From: Actinomycetales bacterium
GTDB lineage: Bacteria > Actinomycetota > Actinomycetes > Mycobacteriales > Micromonosporaceae
Reading direction: 5' to 3'
Length of the DNA: 64,000 bases
NCBI GenBank assembly: GCA_002919305.1
Contig: PKFB01000021.1
Span: 124,001-188,000, forward strand
Below are positions 17,095 to 27,003 of the stretch, in pieces. How positions within the stretch are numbered: the stretch's first letter is position 1; every line of letters starts with the position of its first letter. The position numbers were made by a program, and so were the translations under genes. The notes beneath the pieces were generated by a model. It worked only from the letters and a program-made list of their open reading frames with translations. It was not told the DNA's origin and did no database searches.

Positions 17095-18483
17095 ATGATT
17101 CTGTCGCGGCGCAGGCTCCCACCATTGACCATCCGGGCACGACTCACACTCATCTACGGCGGGTTGTTCCTCGCCAGCGGGGTGGTGTTGATCGGGCTGA
17201 CGTACCTGCTCGTTCAGAGTGCGCTCGCTCAGTTTCTGGAACAACCGGTCATGGTGACCTCCCAGACCTACCCGGACTCGTCCGCCGAGCCTGAAGCGAC
17301 CGGGGCGGAGGTCGACGCTTCGCCCTCCGCCCCGGATGGCACCCACGATCCGGCCCAGGAGCCGCGTGCGGATCTCGATTCCGAACCCGCCCCGGACACG
17401 GTCGTGAGCCAACGGTTCCGCCAGGCTCAGGAGGACACCCACGACCGCATCCTCGACCGCCTCCTTGTTCAGTCGGTGGTGGCGTTAGGCATCGCCACGG
17501 TCGTCGCGGTCGGGTTTGGGTGGCTGGTGGCGCGTCGCGCCCTCGCCCCACTCCATGAGATCACCGCCACCGCGCGTCGGGTCGCCGCCTCCGACCACAA
17601 CCTGCGGGAACGGATCGCGCTGGACGGACCCCAGGACGAGATCAAGGATCTGGCGGACACCTTCGATGAGATGTTGGAAAGGCTGGACCGCTCCTTCGAT
17701 GGCCAGCGCCACTTCGTCTCAAACGCCTCACATGAACTGCGTACACCGTTGGCGATCAACCGAACACTCATCGAGGTAGCGCTGGGGCAACCGGAACTAC
17801 CGCCGGAGACCCGCGTCCTGTGCGAAAACCTGCTCACCGTCAACGCGCGTAATGAACGCCTGCTCGATGGTTTGCTCACGTTGGCGCAGAGCGAGAACGC
17901 GCTCACCGATCCGGTGCGGTTGGACCTCGCAGAGGTCGCTGGGGTCGCTGTGGAGCAGTTCACGGCTGAGGCGGAGCAGGCAGGGGTCTCGCTGCGCCTT
18001 GACCTGGCTGAGGCTCCCGTCATGGGAGATCCGGTGTTGCTAGAACAGGCGGCGCAGAACCTGGTGCAGAACGCGATCCGATACAACCAGCGGGACGGGT
18101 GGGTGACGGTCAAGACCCATATACGCACCGATGGTGAGGCCGACGCGGCGGGCGGCGCCACTGCGCGACGCGCTGAGCTGGTGGTCGCCAACACCGGACC
18201 GGTGGTGGCCTCCTACGAAACTGAGCGGATATTCGAGCCGTTCCAACGCCTCGGCAAAGAGCGGACGAGATCATCACGGGGGGTCGGCCTGGGGCTGTCG
18301 ATCGTGCGATCGGTGGCACGGGTACACGGCGGGACCGTGCGAGCGATTCCACGTGAGGAGGGTGGTTTGATAATCACGGTGTCGCTGCCGTTGGCAGCCG
18401 ATCCCGCTGCGAAGTCGGTGGCTTCCTCAAAGGCCGCAGCCGCCTCGCCCCGCTCCGGTCGGTCGTGGGAGGTACGTGCCTAG
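17095..18483 (+). CDS. Membrane sensor histidine kinase
   Basis: A 462-aa partner of the preceding response regulator. Span 1 is at about 17-42, the extracytoplasmic acidic sensor loop (about 43-120) is rich in Pro, Ala, Asp and Glu, span 2 is at about 125-148, and HAMP follows. HisKA has the phospho-accepting His213 (SNASHELRTPLAINR), and HATPase_c has the N-box (NLVQNAIRYN) and G-boxes (GVGLGLSIVRSV). ATG start at 17095. The signal is unknown, but the linked efflux operon suggests cell-envelope stress or peptide antibiotics. Confidence 0.94.
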   Translation: MILSRRRLPPLTIRARLTLIYGGLFLASGVVLIGLTYLLVQSALAQFLEQPVMVTSQTYPDSSAEPEATGAEVDASPSAPDGTHDPAQEPRADLDSEPAPDTVVSQRFRQAQEDTHDRILDRLLVQSVVALGIATVVAVGFGWLVARRALAPLHEITATARRVAASDHNLRERIALDGPQDEIKDLADTFDEMLERLDRSFDGQRHFVSNASHELRTPLAINRTLIEVALGQPELPPETRVLCENLLTVNARNERLLDGLLTLAQSENALTDPVRLDLAEVAGVAVEQFTAEAEQAGVSLRLDLAEAPVMGDPVLLEQAAQNLVQNAIRYNQRDGWVTVKTHIRTDGEADAAGGATARRAELVVANTGPVVASYETERIFEPFQRLGKERTRSSRGVGLGLSIVRSVARVHGGTVRAIPREEGGLIITVSLPLAADPAAKSVASSKAAAASPRSGRSWEVRA

Positions 18484-18501
18484 TTCCCTGATTCGCTGCT
18501 T

Positions 18502-18531
18502 GGCGATCGCTCGATGCTCCCCCCAGTGATC
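18502..18531. terminator. Possible bidirectional hairpin between the kinase gene and tadA
   Basis: The arms GGCGATC and GATCGCC are separated by 16 nt, between two convergent genes. There is no T-tract. Confidence 0.3.
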
Positions 18532-18602
18532 GCCTTGGCGGTCGCCTGGCGATTTAACCCGCTGACGTTCGCGGGATGTGCCCCGGCGGGCTCACGGGCG
18601 GC

Positions 18603-19097
18603 CTAGGAGGGCGTGGTCGGTGCCCCGTCGCGGTGTTCGGCGAAAAAGTCCCGGATCAGGGCACCGCATTCGTCCTCGAGCACCCCCGCGTACACCTCTG
18701 GTCGGTGGTTGAGGCGACGATCGCGGACCACGTCCCACAGCGACCCGACCGCGCCCGCTTTGGGATCCCATGCGCCGAACACCACGGCTGAGATCCTGGC
18801 CAGCACGATCGCCCCGGCACACATGGTGCACGGCTCCAGCGTCACCACCAGGGTGCAGCCTGACAGGCGCCAACTGCCCAACTGTGCGGCCGCGCGCCGG
18901 ATCGCTACCACCTCGGCGTGCGCGGTGGGGTCAGCGGTCAGTTCCCGTTCGTTGACGCCGGTGGCCAGCTCGGATCCGTCGGGCGCGTAGATCACCGCGC
19001 CGATCGGGACGTCACCGCTGACCGACGCCGTCGAGGCGACCGACAGGGCACGACGCATCCATGCCTCGTATCGCCCTGCCGGTCCCCTGACGGTCAC
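18603..19097 (-). CDS. tadA: tRNA-specific adenosine deaminase
   Basis: A 164-aa enzyme that converts A34 to inosine in tRNA-Arg(ACG). The zinc site is visible as H60-A-E62 (HAEVVAIR) and P-C90-TM-C93 (LEPCTMCAGA), the cytidine/deoxycytidylate deaminase signature. The GTG start overlaps the upstream gene by four bases, an operon arrangement conserved in actinomycetes. Confidence 0.93.
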   Translation of the reverse strand: MTVRGPAGRYEAWMRRALSVASTASVSGDVPIGAVIYAPDGSELATGVNERELTADPTAHAEVVAIRRAAAQLGSWRLSGCTLVVTLEPCTMCAGAIVLARISAVVFGAWDPKAGAVGSLWDVVRDRRLNHRPEVYAGVLEDECGALIRDFFAEHRDGAPTTPS

Positions 19098-19609
19098 GCT
19101 TCGCGTAGCTCCTCTACCTCGTCCAGGCAGCCCAGGATCTGGCAGATCTCAGCGGTGATGTCGGAGGGCAGGTGCGCATCCTGGGCGCACAAGGCGATCA
19201 GTCGACGGGCTGAGATCCCCAAGTCGCTGAGCAGGTCGGCGTCTCCCACCGGCTCGATGTCCAGCTCAGCTGGGTCGGAGAACTCGGCGTCGAAATCATC
19301 GTCGTCATCCGGTATCGGGGGCCGGACCACCGCGTCCTCCAGGTCGGCCAGGAGCACGCTCCCAAGGCGGGACTCCTCGGCGAACGCGGCGTCGGAGGCG
19401 AACACCCTCAGATCCGTGCCCTCGTCGAGGCGGAGGATCGCGAAGTATTCGTCGTCGGCTTCGATGAACAGCAGCGATACCTCAGCGTCAGGATCGACGT
19501 CGCGGAGCCGATCGGCGACATCCTCGACGTCGGTGACGCCGCGCAACTCCAGGGAACTCGCGGACCATCCCTTGGGCCCACGAACCACAGCGGCAGCGAA
19601 GTACGACAC
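19094..19609 (-). CDS. tRNA adenosine deaminase-associated protein
   Basis: A 171-aa acidic cytoplasmic protein of unknown function that sits directly upstream of tadA in many actinomycetes. It begins VSYFAAAVVRGPKGW, contains an Asp-rich loop (PDDDDDFDAEF) and ends in a helical domain with two Cys (LCAQDAHLPSDI, QILGC). I prefer GTG 19609, which follows GGGGGGAC; an in-frame start at 19708 would add 33 residues without family-like sequence. Translation is coupled to tadA. Confidence 0.8.
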   Translation of the reverse strand: MSYFAAAVVRGPKGWSASSLELRGVTDVEDVADRLRDVDPDAEVSLLFIEADDEYFAILRLDEGTDLRVFASDAAFAEESRLGSVLLADLEDAVVRPPIPDDDDDFDAEFSDPAELDIEPVGDADLLSDLGISARRLIALCAQDAHLPSDITAEICQILGCLDEVEELREA

Positions 19610-20026
19610 GGTCCCCCCGGTCAGGTCGTCGGGTACGGGCACGACAGCACCGGACACCTCACGATCAGTGGTCCTTGTGGTCAAGCTCCGACCCGGCCTG
19701 GTCGGCACCCCTCCGACGTCATCCAGGTCAAGAGCGTTAGCAGCGAAAAGCGTAGCCGGCCGGGTTGCCTTCCCGCGTGGACGGTCACCCGTCCGACCGT
19801 GGACACATTAGGACCTAGAACGTTAGCTGGTCGCCCACAGGTCACGTGACCGATGTGACGGCCGACCGGGCCGGTAAGGCGCAACGAATGCTTAGAGCGG
19901 CGATCGGGTCGTGGGGTCCGCGCGATCGAAAGGTGAGGGTGCGGTTGACTCACTCAGTTCGATCGTCCAGAGATTCGGACATACAGCGAACAACGGCACC
20001 ACGAGGGCCGAGAAAGTCACTTAGCT
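19610..20026. other. Intergenic region upstream of the tadA operon
   Basis: About 400 bp. I see no gene. Presumably it carries the promoter of the tadA operon. Confidence 0.4.
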
Positions 20027-20061
20027 TTAACCGGTTCAGATCGTCAAAGATTGACCGGTTC
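20027..20061 (-). terminator. Possible hairpin after small ORF
   Basis: AACCGGTTCA and TTGACCGGTT form imperfect 10-bp arms around 16 nt. On the minus strand a TTAAAG stretch follows. It would end the small ORF at 20060. Confidence 0.35.
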
Positions 20062-20245
20062 AGGTAGCCAAGCGACGACGCATAGCGATCAGTTCCCGAA
20101 TCCGGTCGGTACGCACGCGACGAGGTGTGATCCGGTCCCGCATGGCTTTGGCGTCGGCCAGCTCAGCGAGCAGTTGGAGTCGGCGACGACGCCGATCTGG
20201 ATCCAGACGCTGCAGGGGGGCGAAAACCATGAGCCGAATGTGCAC
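20060..20245 (-). CDS. Small Arg-rich helical protein, hypothetical
   Basis: A 61-aa, strongly basic and almost wholly helical product (…LQLLAELADAKAMRDRITP… then RELIAMRRRLAT). The GTG start at 20245 has no clear ribosome site. It could bind nucleic acid or ribosomes, but I do not recognise it. A hairpin downstream lends mild support, and it may equally be spurious. Confidence 0.35.
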   Translation of the reverse strand: MHIRLMVFAPLQRLDPDRRRRRLQLLAELADAKAMRDRITPRRVRTDRIRELIAMRRRLAT

Positions 20246-20409
20246 GGCACCTGGCCGAACGTCAAGGCCGGTTCAGCTTTTGTCCCTTTCGCCACACGAA
20301 ACAAGGGAGCTGAGAAACTGTTAGTGAACCGGATAATAACCCATAGTTAAATGTTCGTTAACATCTCGACGGCGCCGATGGGTACTCGACCACTGAAGCT
20401 GACCGACAG

Positions 20410-20847
20410 CTACCACAAGATCCACTGACCGTCGAGGAAGTAGGGCAATCCAACCACCAAACCGGCGATCCCGACCCCGAAGGCGCTGACCACCGCTACT
20501 CCGATCCCCACACCCCGGTCCCCGTAGCGGATGAGTACCCACGCGGCCAGCGTGGCCAGGACACCGGCGATGACGGTTGCCCACGCGTACGACATCCGGC
20601 TCCACGAAACCAAGGTGAACAGCAGGTACCAGCCGGTCGCCGCGACCATCCCCACCCCCACCGCGCTGGGGCGGACCGGGTGGGGTTCCCGATAGGTCGG
20701 CCGCCTCATCGCTGATCGACGCGGGCCGTAGAGATAGGCTGAGCGTGCCCTGTCGCGATCGGTACGCTGCCAGGGCTGCTCCGCCGGGTCCCATCCCCCG
20801 TCCCAACCAGCCTCATCGCCACGGACGTGATAGCCCACATGACTCAC
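20410..20847 (-). CDS. Small integral membrane protein, hypothetical
   Basis: A 145-aa protein. Residues 1-60 are polar and rich in Trp, Arg and Asp. Three hydrophobic segments follow (about 62-82, 86-106 and 112-137), with a C-terminal FLDGQWILW. The start is GTG at 20847, with a weak ribosome site. It is divergent from the prephenate dehydrogenase gene. No family recognised. Confidence 0.65.
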   Translation of the reverse strand: MSHVGYHVRGDEAGWDGGWDPAEQPWQRTDRDRARSAYLYGPRRSAMRRPTYREPHPVRPSAVGVGMVAATGWYLLFTLVSWSRMSYAWATVIAGVLATLAAWVLIRYGDRGVGIGVAVVSAFGVGIAGLVVGLPYFLDGQWILW

Positions 20848-20962
20848 GGTTCGAGCCTACCCACGCCTCGCTCGCCGTTTCCTTCCGTAATCTGCTGATC
20901 ACCTCAAGCCCACCTGGCCTATCTCCGTCCCTCACCGGACGCTCCGGGCCGGGAGGTCACAT

Positions 20963-22018
20963 GTGAAACCCGTAGATGGCAGGCTGCACCACATGACGTC
21001 TTCCGGAACCCGTGTCGCGATCATCGGGACCGGTCTCATCGGCGGCTCCCTGCTGCGAGCCCTCGCGACGACCGGCCTACCGGTCAGTGGCTATGACGCC
21101 GACCCAGCGACCCGCGCCCAGGTTCGGCGCGCTGGACACGAGGAGCCGGGGCACAGCGCTGTCTCCCGCTCAGCCGCTCTCCCGCAGGCGCCCGGTCAGC
21201 CTCGCTGGCACATCGCCGACTCGCTCCCCGGCGCGGTCCGAGACTTCGGAGCCGACCTGGTGGTGCTGGCCGTGCCGCTCCCCGCGCTCCCCGCCGTCCT
21301 GGACGAGCTAGACGCCATCGGCTACCAGGGCCTTCTGACCGATGTCACCTCGGTGAAGGGGCCTGTCGCGACCCTGGTGGCCCGTCATCCGGCCTTGAGG
21401 TACGTGGGAGGACACCCCATGGCGGGCCGGGAACACGCCGGCTTTGAGGCCAGCGATCCTGAGTTGTTTTCGGGGCGCCCCTGGGCCCTGTGCCTGGAGC
21501 CGGACACCCCGTTGGAGGAGTGGCTGGCCCTGGCGGATCTGCTCACCACCATCGGCGCCCGCGTTGTCCCCACCACGGCGACGGCCCATGACGCCGCCGT
21601 GGCACGCATCAGCCACGTTCCCCACCTGCTGGCCACCGCCCTGGCCCGAGCCAGCACCGATCCGTTAGCGGCTGGCCTGGCCGCCGGTTCCTTCCGGGAC
21701 GGTACTCGGGTCGCGGCCAGTCCACCAGCGTTGGTAACCGCGATGTGCAGCGGAAACGCAGCCGCCGTCCGAGAGGCCCTCGACGCGCTCCTGGACGATC
21801 TGCGGACCGCACGCGAGCTGCTGGAATCGCCTGAGGAGTTCACCCGCTGGCTGGAGCCGGGGTACGCGATGCGGCGCTCCTGGCCCTCACAGCCAGGGCC
21901 AGAGTCGACGCTCCCCGCGACCCGCACCGAGCTGCTCGCGCTGGGTCAGGCCGGAGGATGGATCACGAAGGTGGCCGCTGACCGGCGTGCCGTCACGGCC
22001 CAGCGTCCCGCCGCCTGA
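20963..22018 (+). CDS. tyrA: Prephenate dehydrogenase
   Basis: A 351-aa enzyme that oxidatively decarboxylates prephenate to 4-hydroxyphenylpyruvate in tyrosine synthesis. The NAD-binding Rossmann motif is VAIIGTGLIGGSLL. Family blocks are LVVLAVPLPALP, LTDVTSVKGPV, and YVGGHPMAGREHAGFEASDPELF, with the catalytic His. The C-terminal domain is helical and there is no ACT domain. I keep GTG 20963 because GGGAGG precedes it; ATG 20993 (MTSSGTRVAIIG) is a plausible shorter start. Confidence 0.92.
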   Translation: MKPVDGRLHHMTSSGTRVAIIGTGLIGGSLLRALATTGLPVSGYDADPATRAQVRRAGHEEPGHSAVSRSAALPQAPGQPRWHIADSLPGAVRDFGADLVVLAVPLPALPAVLDELDAIGYQGLLTDVTSVKGPVATLVARHPALRYVGGHPMAGREHAGFEASDPELFSGRPWALCLEPDTPLEEWLALADLLTTIGARVVPTTATAHDAAVARISHVPHLLATALARASTDPLAAGLAAGSFRDGTRVAASPPALVTAMCSGNAAAVREALDALLDDLRTARELLESPEEFTRWLEPGYAMRRSWPSQPGPESTLPATRTELLALGQAGGWITKVAADRRAVTAQRPAA

Positions 22019-22116
22019 GCCGTCCGACGCCTCCCGGTCTGCCTGCCGCGCCCGGTCTTATCCGCCCGTCATGCTCATCGTCCGGCCGTCACGGTCCGGA
22101 CGATGCCGGCGGGTGG

Positions 22117-23619
22117 TCACCTCACCCGTGCCGCACGGCTCGCACGCCGCAACGCGTCCCGCACCAACGGCACCGTGGCGGGGTCGGCGATCACCTGCGC
22201 CACCAACTCGTCCACCGGCAGCGGAACCCCCTCGGCGCTGATCGCCTGTACCGCACCGGACCAGGAGCGGCGCCAACGGGCGATCCCGCTGTCCACCGCC
22301 GCCACAGCGAACGCGGAGCTGAGCAGCCGGCGTACCAAGGCCATCTGGCGTGGTGTAGGAGCCGCCAAGCGGAGCGCCTTACCAGGGGTGCCCTCGGTGC
22401 GGCCAGCCCGTGGATCGCTGGCCAGCGCGGCCAACTCCCAGATCCGGCCCTGGGCCAGCAGATCCAGCACGTGCTCCAACGTGGAGGGTTGGCCCCGCAA
22501 CCGGCTGGCGGCGTCGAAAAGCTGGGCGGCCTCCTGCCGGAGCTTCTCACTGGCGCCGATCGCGGAAAACTCCTCCCACGGCACCGCCACCCGGTCGGCC
22601 AGGCCAAGGATCCGCTGCTCGACCTCCCGCTGCGCAGAGGCCAAAGCGGGCAGGAACATGCTCGCCGGACGCCGATCGGTCGGACTGGCGCTGTCCGATG
22701 CCCGGTCGATAGCGGCCAACCGCTCCAGAAGCGGAGGGTGCGGATCCCACCACGCAGGCTGCTCCTCGGACACCACCCCCCGCAGCTCGGCTGTCTCCTG
22801 GCGGTGCTGCAACAACAGCCGCCGGAAACCGTCGAACACGTCGACCGGGGCATACCCCGCCTTGGCGGCGGGCTTGATGTACTCCTCGACGTAACACTGC
22901 CACACCGTGCGGAGCACACTCATCTCCCGCAGCGCTTCGCGAGTGTCGATCCGGCCACAGACACGCACCGCCGCTTGGTCGGCGTTGAGTTCCTGACGCC
23001 GGCTCAGCGGGGCCTCCAAGGTCAGGACCAGCCCGGCGTACATCCGAAAAATCCACCCCGCCAGGGAGCGCCGGCTACTGGCGCCCAATACCCGCAGCAC
23101 CGCGTCGCGGGCACGGTGGCTGATCACGGGAAGCAAGCCGTCCCGCTGGGAATGGTGGGCCAGTTCATGCACCAGGATGGAGCGCAGTTGACCGACGGTC
23201 AGCCCGACCAGCAGCGCCAAGCCGATATCCAACCGGCGAGGCCCCGATACCAACCCGAGGCGCCGAGTACGCTCCGTGAGCCGGAGATACGGCCCTGGCA
23301 CGATACGAATCTCGTCTGGCGGCTTGCTGTCCACGGTGGCGGCCAGCTCCCGGACCATCTTCCACAGCGGGACATCAGAGCGGGGGAGCAACACCACTCC
23401 GTCCCCTGGCACCTCCTGTTCCCGTTGGATTAGTCGGGAAAGCAAGAACGCCAGCACCGCTATGACGATGCTCAACGCCGTCCACGACGCGGCGATCATC
23501 CCGGCCGACGTGGCCCACCACCATGCCGCCATAACCGCCACAACGACCGCGCACAACCAGGACCCCGGAATCAACGCTCCCAGTAGTGCCAGAGCCACGG
23601 CGGCCCGGATCCTCGCCAT
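22117..23619 (-). CDS. Membrane M48-family metallopeptidase
   Basis: A 500-aa zinc protease of the HtpX/Ste24 superfamily. Two spans at the N-terminus (about 5-33 and 39-62) precede the catalytic helix H151-ELAH-155 (HELAHHSQRD); a further hydrophobic part is near 195. The third zinc ligand should lie in the ELNADQAAVRVCG segment. The last 250 residues are helical and not recognisable. The ATG start at 23619 follows GGAGGACGGAGC; the frame extends upstream to 23766 without a ribosome site. Confidence 0.87.
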   Translation of the reverse strand: MARIRAAVALALLGALIPGSWLCAVVVAVMAAWWWATSAGMIAASWTALSIVIAVLAFLLSRLIQREQEVPGDGVVLLPRSDVPLWKMVRELAATVDSKPPDEIRIVPGPYLRLTERTRRLGLVSGPRRLDIGLALLVGLTVGQLRSILVHELAHHSQRDGLLPVISHRARDAVLRVLGASSRRSLAGWIFRMYAGLVLTLEAPLSRRQELNADQAAVRVCGRIDTREALREMSVLRTVWQCYVEEYIKPAAKAGYAPVDVFDGFRRLLLQHRQETAELRGVVSEEQPAWWDPHPPLLERLAAIDRASDSASPTDRRPASMFLPALASAQREVEQRILGLADRVAVPWEEFSAIGASEKLRQEAAQLFDAASRLRGQPSTLEHVLDLLAQGRIWELAALASDPRAGRTEGTPGKALRLAAPTPRQMALVRRLLSSAFAVAAVDSGIARWRRSWSGAVQAISAEGVPLPVDELVAQVIADPATVPLVRDALRRASRAARVR

Positions 23620-23799
23620 GCTCCGTCCTCCCCCCCGGGTGGCCGCGAACGGCGATAAGCTCCGCGCGAAGATAACGAGAACTTTGAAACAGGCGCAATC
23701 CCACCCGACCGAAACACAACGCACACGGCTGCAGGTCAGTATCGAGCGAGAGTCGTGGCCCGCCACTCCAAGGGCCGTCGGTTCACGTAAGGTTCGAGC

Positions 23800-25461
23800 G
23801 TGGAGAGCATCGACACCATCGCTGATGCCTACATTGACGAGTGGGCATCACTGGATCCACTCGGGGCAACGTACGCCGGGATCGCCGGTCACGACCACCA
23901 GATGACCGACCTGTCTCCGGAGGGCTTTGAGGCGCTCGCCGAGCTGGACCGGCGTACCTTGGCTCGCCTAGCCCGCGTTGAACCCGCCAACGAACGGGAA
24001 CGGGTGGCGGTCGAGGCGATGACCGAACGCTTGTCGCTGGCCGTGGAAAAGTACGAGGCCGGGGAAGCCGCCAGCGAGCTCAATGTGATTGCTAGCCCAG
24101 CACAGGCGGTACGTCAGGTCTTTGACCTGATGCCGACCGAGGGCGAAGGAGCCGTTGAGAACATCGTGGCGCGGCTGCAGAAGGTGCCCGAGGCGCTCGC
24201 TGGTTACCGCCAATCTCTGCTACAGGCCGCCGAGGCTGGACACATCGCGGCTCTCCGTCAGGTGGAGGCGGTGGCGGCGCAGTACGAGTCCTGGGTCGAT
24301 CCGGCGGGGGACGACTTCTACCAGGGCCTGGTCGCCCGTGTGGCCGCTGAGGGAGAACTCGCCCGCGCTCTGGAACAGGCCAGCGAGGCCGCTCGGGAAG
24401 CGACCGCGGAGTTCGCGCGGTTCCTGCGTACAGAGCTGGCGCCCCGAGCCCCCAAGAAGGATGCGGTGGGTCGAGAGCGGTACTCCCGGGCGTCGCGGTA
24501 CTTCCTCGGCGCCACCGTGGACCTGGAGGAGACCTACGCCTGGGGTTGGGAAGAGCTGGCGCGTATCGAGTCAGAGATGAGCACGGTCGCGCGCCAGATC
24601 GTCTCCGAGGGAAGTGTGGACGACGCGGTCGCCGCTTTGGACGCTGACCCCAACCGCAAGATCGCGGGGAAGGAGGCGTTCCGCGAATGGATGCAGCAGC
24701 TGGCCGACCGCGCGATCAGTGAGCTGCATGGGGTGCACTTCGATATCCCCGAGCCGGTACGCCGGATCGAGTGCATGATCGCGCCGACCAGTGAGGGCGG
24801 GATCTACTACACCGGACCCAGCGAAGATTTCTCCCGGCCAGGTCGGATGTGGTGGGCGGTTCCCAAGGGGATCGACGAGTTCTCCACCTGGCGGGAGGTC
24901 ACCACCGTCTACCACGAGGGTGTGCCTGGGCATCATCTGCAGGTGGGGCAGACGGCCTACCGCTCCGATCTGCTCAACCGTTGGCAACGCACCCTGTGCT
25001 GGGTGTCCGGGCACGGCGAAGGTTGGGCCCTGTACGCCGAGCGGCTCATGGATGAGCTGGGGTATCTGGAAGACCCAGGTGACCGGCTGGGCATGCTCGA
25101 CATGCAGGCGTTCCGGGCCGCTCGGGTCATCGTCGACATCGGGATGCACCTGGAGTTGGAGATCCCCACCGGCACCGGTTTCCACGAAGGGGAGCGGTGG
25201 ACCCCCGAGCTGGGCTGGGAGTTCCTGCGAGCCCACTGCCGGCTCGAGGAGAAGCAGCTGCGGTTTGAGTTGGACCGGTACCTGGGGTGGCCGGGGCAGG
25301 CGCCGTCCTACAAGGTCGGCGAACGGATCTGGCGGCAGGCACGGGCCGACGCCCAGCGGCGGCAGGGTGCGGCGTTCGACCTGAAGAGCTTCCACCGGGC
25401 GGCCCTGGATCTGGGATCGATCGGGCTGGATCCGCTGCAGCGGGCCCTGGCTCGACTCTGA
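23800..25461 (+). CDS. DUF885 family metallopeptidase-like protein
   Basis: A 553-aa soluble protein of a family thought to be related to carboxypeptidase-like zinc proteases. The metal-binding segment is H372-E-GVPG-HH379 (YHEGVPGHHLQVGQT), with further acidic residues in GEGWALYAERLMDELGY. The GTG start at 23800 has AAGG upstream. There is no signal peptide. It is divergent from the M48 gene with a 180-bp shared promoter region. Confidence 0.88.
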   Translation: MESIDTIADAYIDEWASLDPLGATYAGIAGHDHQMTDLSPEGFEALAELDRRTLARLARVEPANERERVAVEAMTERLSLAVEKYEAGEAASELNVIASPAQAVRQVFDLMPTEGEGAVENIVARLQKVPEALAGYRQSLLQAAEAGHIAALRQVEAVAAQYESWVDPAGDDFYQGLVARVAAEGELARALEQASEAAREATAEFARFLRTELAPRAPKKDAVGRERYSRASRYFLGATVDLEETYAWGWEELARIESEMSTVARQIVSEGSVDDAVAALDADPNRKIAGKEAFREWMQQLADRAISELHGVHFDIPEPVRRIECMIAPTSEGGIYYTGPSEDFSRPGRMWWAVPKGIDEFSTWREVTTVYHEGVPGHHLQVGQTAYRSDLLNRWQRTLCWVSGHGEGWALYAERLMDELGYLEDPGDRLGMLDMQAFRAARVIVDIGMHLELEIPTGTGFHEGERWTPELGWEFLRAHCRLEEKQLRFELDRYLGWPGQAPSYKVGERIWRQARADAQRRQGAAFDLKSFHRAALDLGSIGLDPLQRALARL

Positions 25462-25542
25462 CCCTGGCGCGTCTCTGCGCGCCTCCTGGCTGGATCACCT
25501 GCTGAGGACAGCGCCCCGGTTTCGGCACTGCACGGCAGCGGT

Positions 25543-26793
25543 TCAGCGCCGCTGTGCGGCGCGAGCCGTCATGATGCTGTCGATCTCGCGTCCTAGGAGG
25601 GCGAGCCGTTCGGTGAACCCGACCGGATACACCCCTGGCGGGTCAGGCGGACGGTTGGGGTCAACGAAACGTTTCCCGAGAATGGACAGCATCGCCACGA
25701 TGTAGTGCCGCCGGGGCGCTCCCGGCAGCGACGTGACGATGCCGGCGTCTCCCCCAGAGACGTTCGTCCATCCGGTCTTGTGAGCGAACACCACCTCGGC
25801 TTTGGCGTTGCACGGGCGTACGTCCTGACCGAACACCCGTCCCGCCACGGTCACGGTGCCGTCGACCGGATTGATCCACCGTTCCGGGACCCTCTGGGGG
25901 ATCCCGGCGGCTGGGTACTGACGCTCCCCCCAGTTGACTGTCGATAGCGCGATGTTCAGCCCTTGCTCGGCGAGCAGCCTGTAGAAGAACCGCCGGGAGG
26001 AGCCCGACAGCACGTCGGCCGTGACTGGTCGACCGTCCGGGGCGTGCCACAGTGTCCCTGGACTCCCGTTAATGATCAGCAACAGCCGTGCGGTGTCCAG
26101 CGCACTCATCACGGAGTGGATGAAGACGCCGCCGGTGGTGGGGTTGGTCCCTGTCAGCTGGAGCATGGACAACCCAAGCTCGCGGAACGTCGCGTTCAGC
26201 GCGTCCATCTCGCCCAGGTCGTGCAGCATCTTGATCAACGCACAGGTGGCCCGGTTGTCCGACACCGTGATCATCAGGTCGAACCAGGTCCGGATGGTGT
26301 TGCTTCCAGGTGTGCCGCAGCTGGTATCCGCCGGGGCGTACACCAGCATGTCATCCAGTCCGATCACGCCTCGGTCGACCAGGCGAAGCACCCCGAAGCC
26401 GACCATGAGCTTGAGCACCGACGCGGGTCGGGCCGTCATGTACTCCAGGGGAGCGCTCTCTCGCCCCGGCAGAATGTCCTCTGACCCGGCTAACCCCTCA
26501 TTCCACTCGTCGACGTTCCAGCGGCGCCACCGAACAGCGGTGGTCGACATGTTCTCGTCGATCGGCACCACCACCCCCTGCGGGTAGTGGGTGCTCAGCA
26601 GCACATTGGCCGCCTCACGCGGACGCCCCTGCTCATCCAGCTCGATCACCGCCAGATCCACATTGGGCATGTAGGCCACGACCCTCGGCTCCCCACCCCC
26701 GGGTGGCTCGGTGTCGATCAGCTCGTCGAAGCGCTGGTGGTTGAGCGCGGCCCGCAGCTGGGAAGCCAGGCTGGGTTTCTCATCCGCGTTCAC
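25543..26793 (-). CDS. Class A beta-lactamase-fold serine hydrolase
   Basis: A 416-aa penicillin-interacting-fold protein. Active-site motifs are present: S125-VLK128 (S-x-x-K), VSDNRA (SDN-like) and HKTGWTN (KTG). There is no signal peptide or lipobox, which is unusual for a true beta-lactamase, so a cytoplasmic esterase or peptidase role is possible. I place the start at GTG 26793 behind GGGAGGG; GTG 26823 is in frame but lacks a ribosome site. Confidence 0.85.
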   Translation of the reverse strand: MNADEKPSLASQLRAALNHQRFDELIDTEPPGGGEPRVVAYMPNVDLAVIELDEQGRPREAANVLLSTHYPQGVVVPIDENMSTTAVRWRRWNVDEWNEGLAGSEDILPGRESAPLEYMTARPASVLKLMVGFGVLRLVDRGVIGLDDMLVYAPADTSCGTPGSNTIRTWFDLMITVSDNRATCALIKMLHDLGEMDALNATFRELGLSMLQLTGTNPTTGGVFIHSVMSALDTARLLLIINGSPGTLWHAPDGRPVTADVLSGSSRRFFYRLLAEQGLNIALSTVNWGERQYPAAGIPQRVPERWINPVDGTVTVAGRVFGQDVRPCNAKAEVVFAHKTGWTNVSGGDAGIVTSLPGAPRRHYIVAMLSILGKRFVDPNRPPDPPGVYPVGFTERLALLGREIDSIMTARAAQRR

Positions 26794-27003
26794 TGGCCCT
26801 CCCGATGGCTCCTGGTGTTCCACCTCTGAGGTGGCAAGACACGGTCACATATAGCGACTGATGCGATCAAGTGTTATCAAGAGCAGTTCGCACCGCAGAT
26901 CGAACCGATAAGCGGTGAATGTTGATCATCTTTCTCCGCGACTAAACAGTGGCGGCGCACCTTTAGTATTCGAAATCACGACGAAACCTCACCGGAGACT
27001 GCC

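Noticed and set aside
25127-25528. Minus-strand frame at the end of the DUF885 gene
   Set aside because: Overlaps the confirmed 3' part of the plus-strand gene and has no domain.
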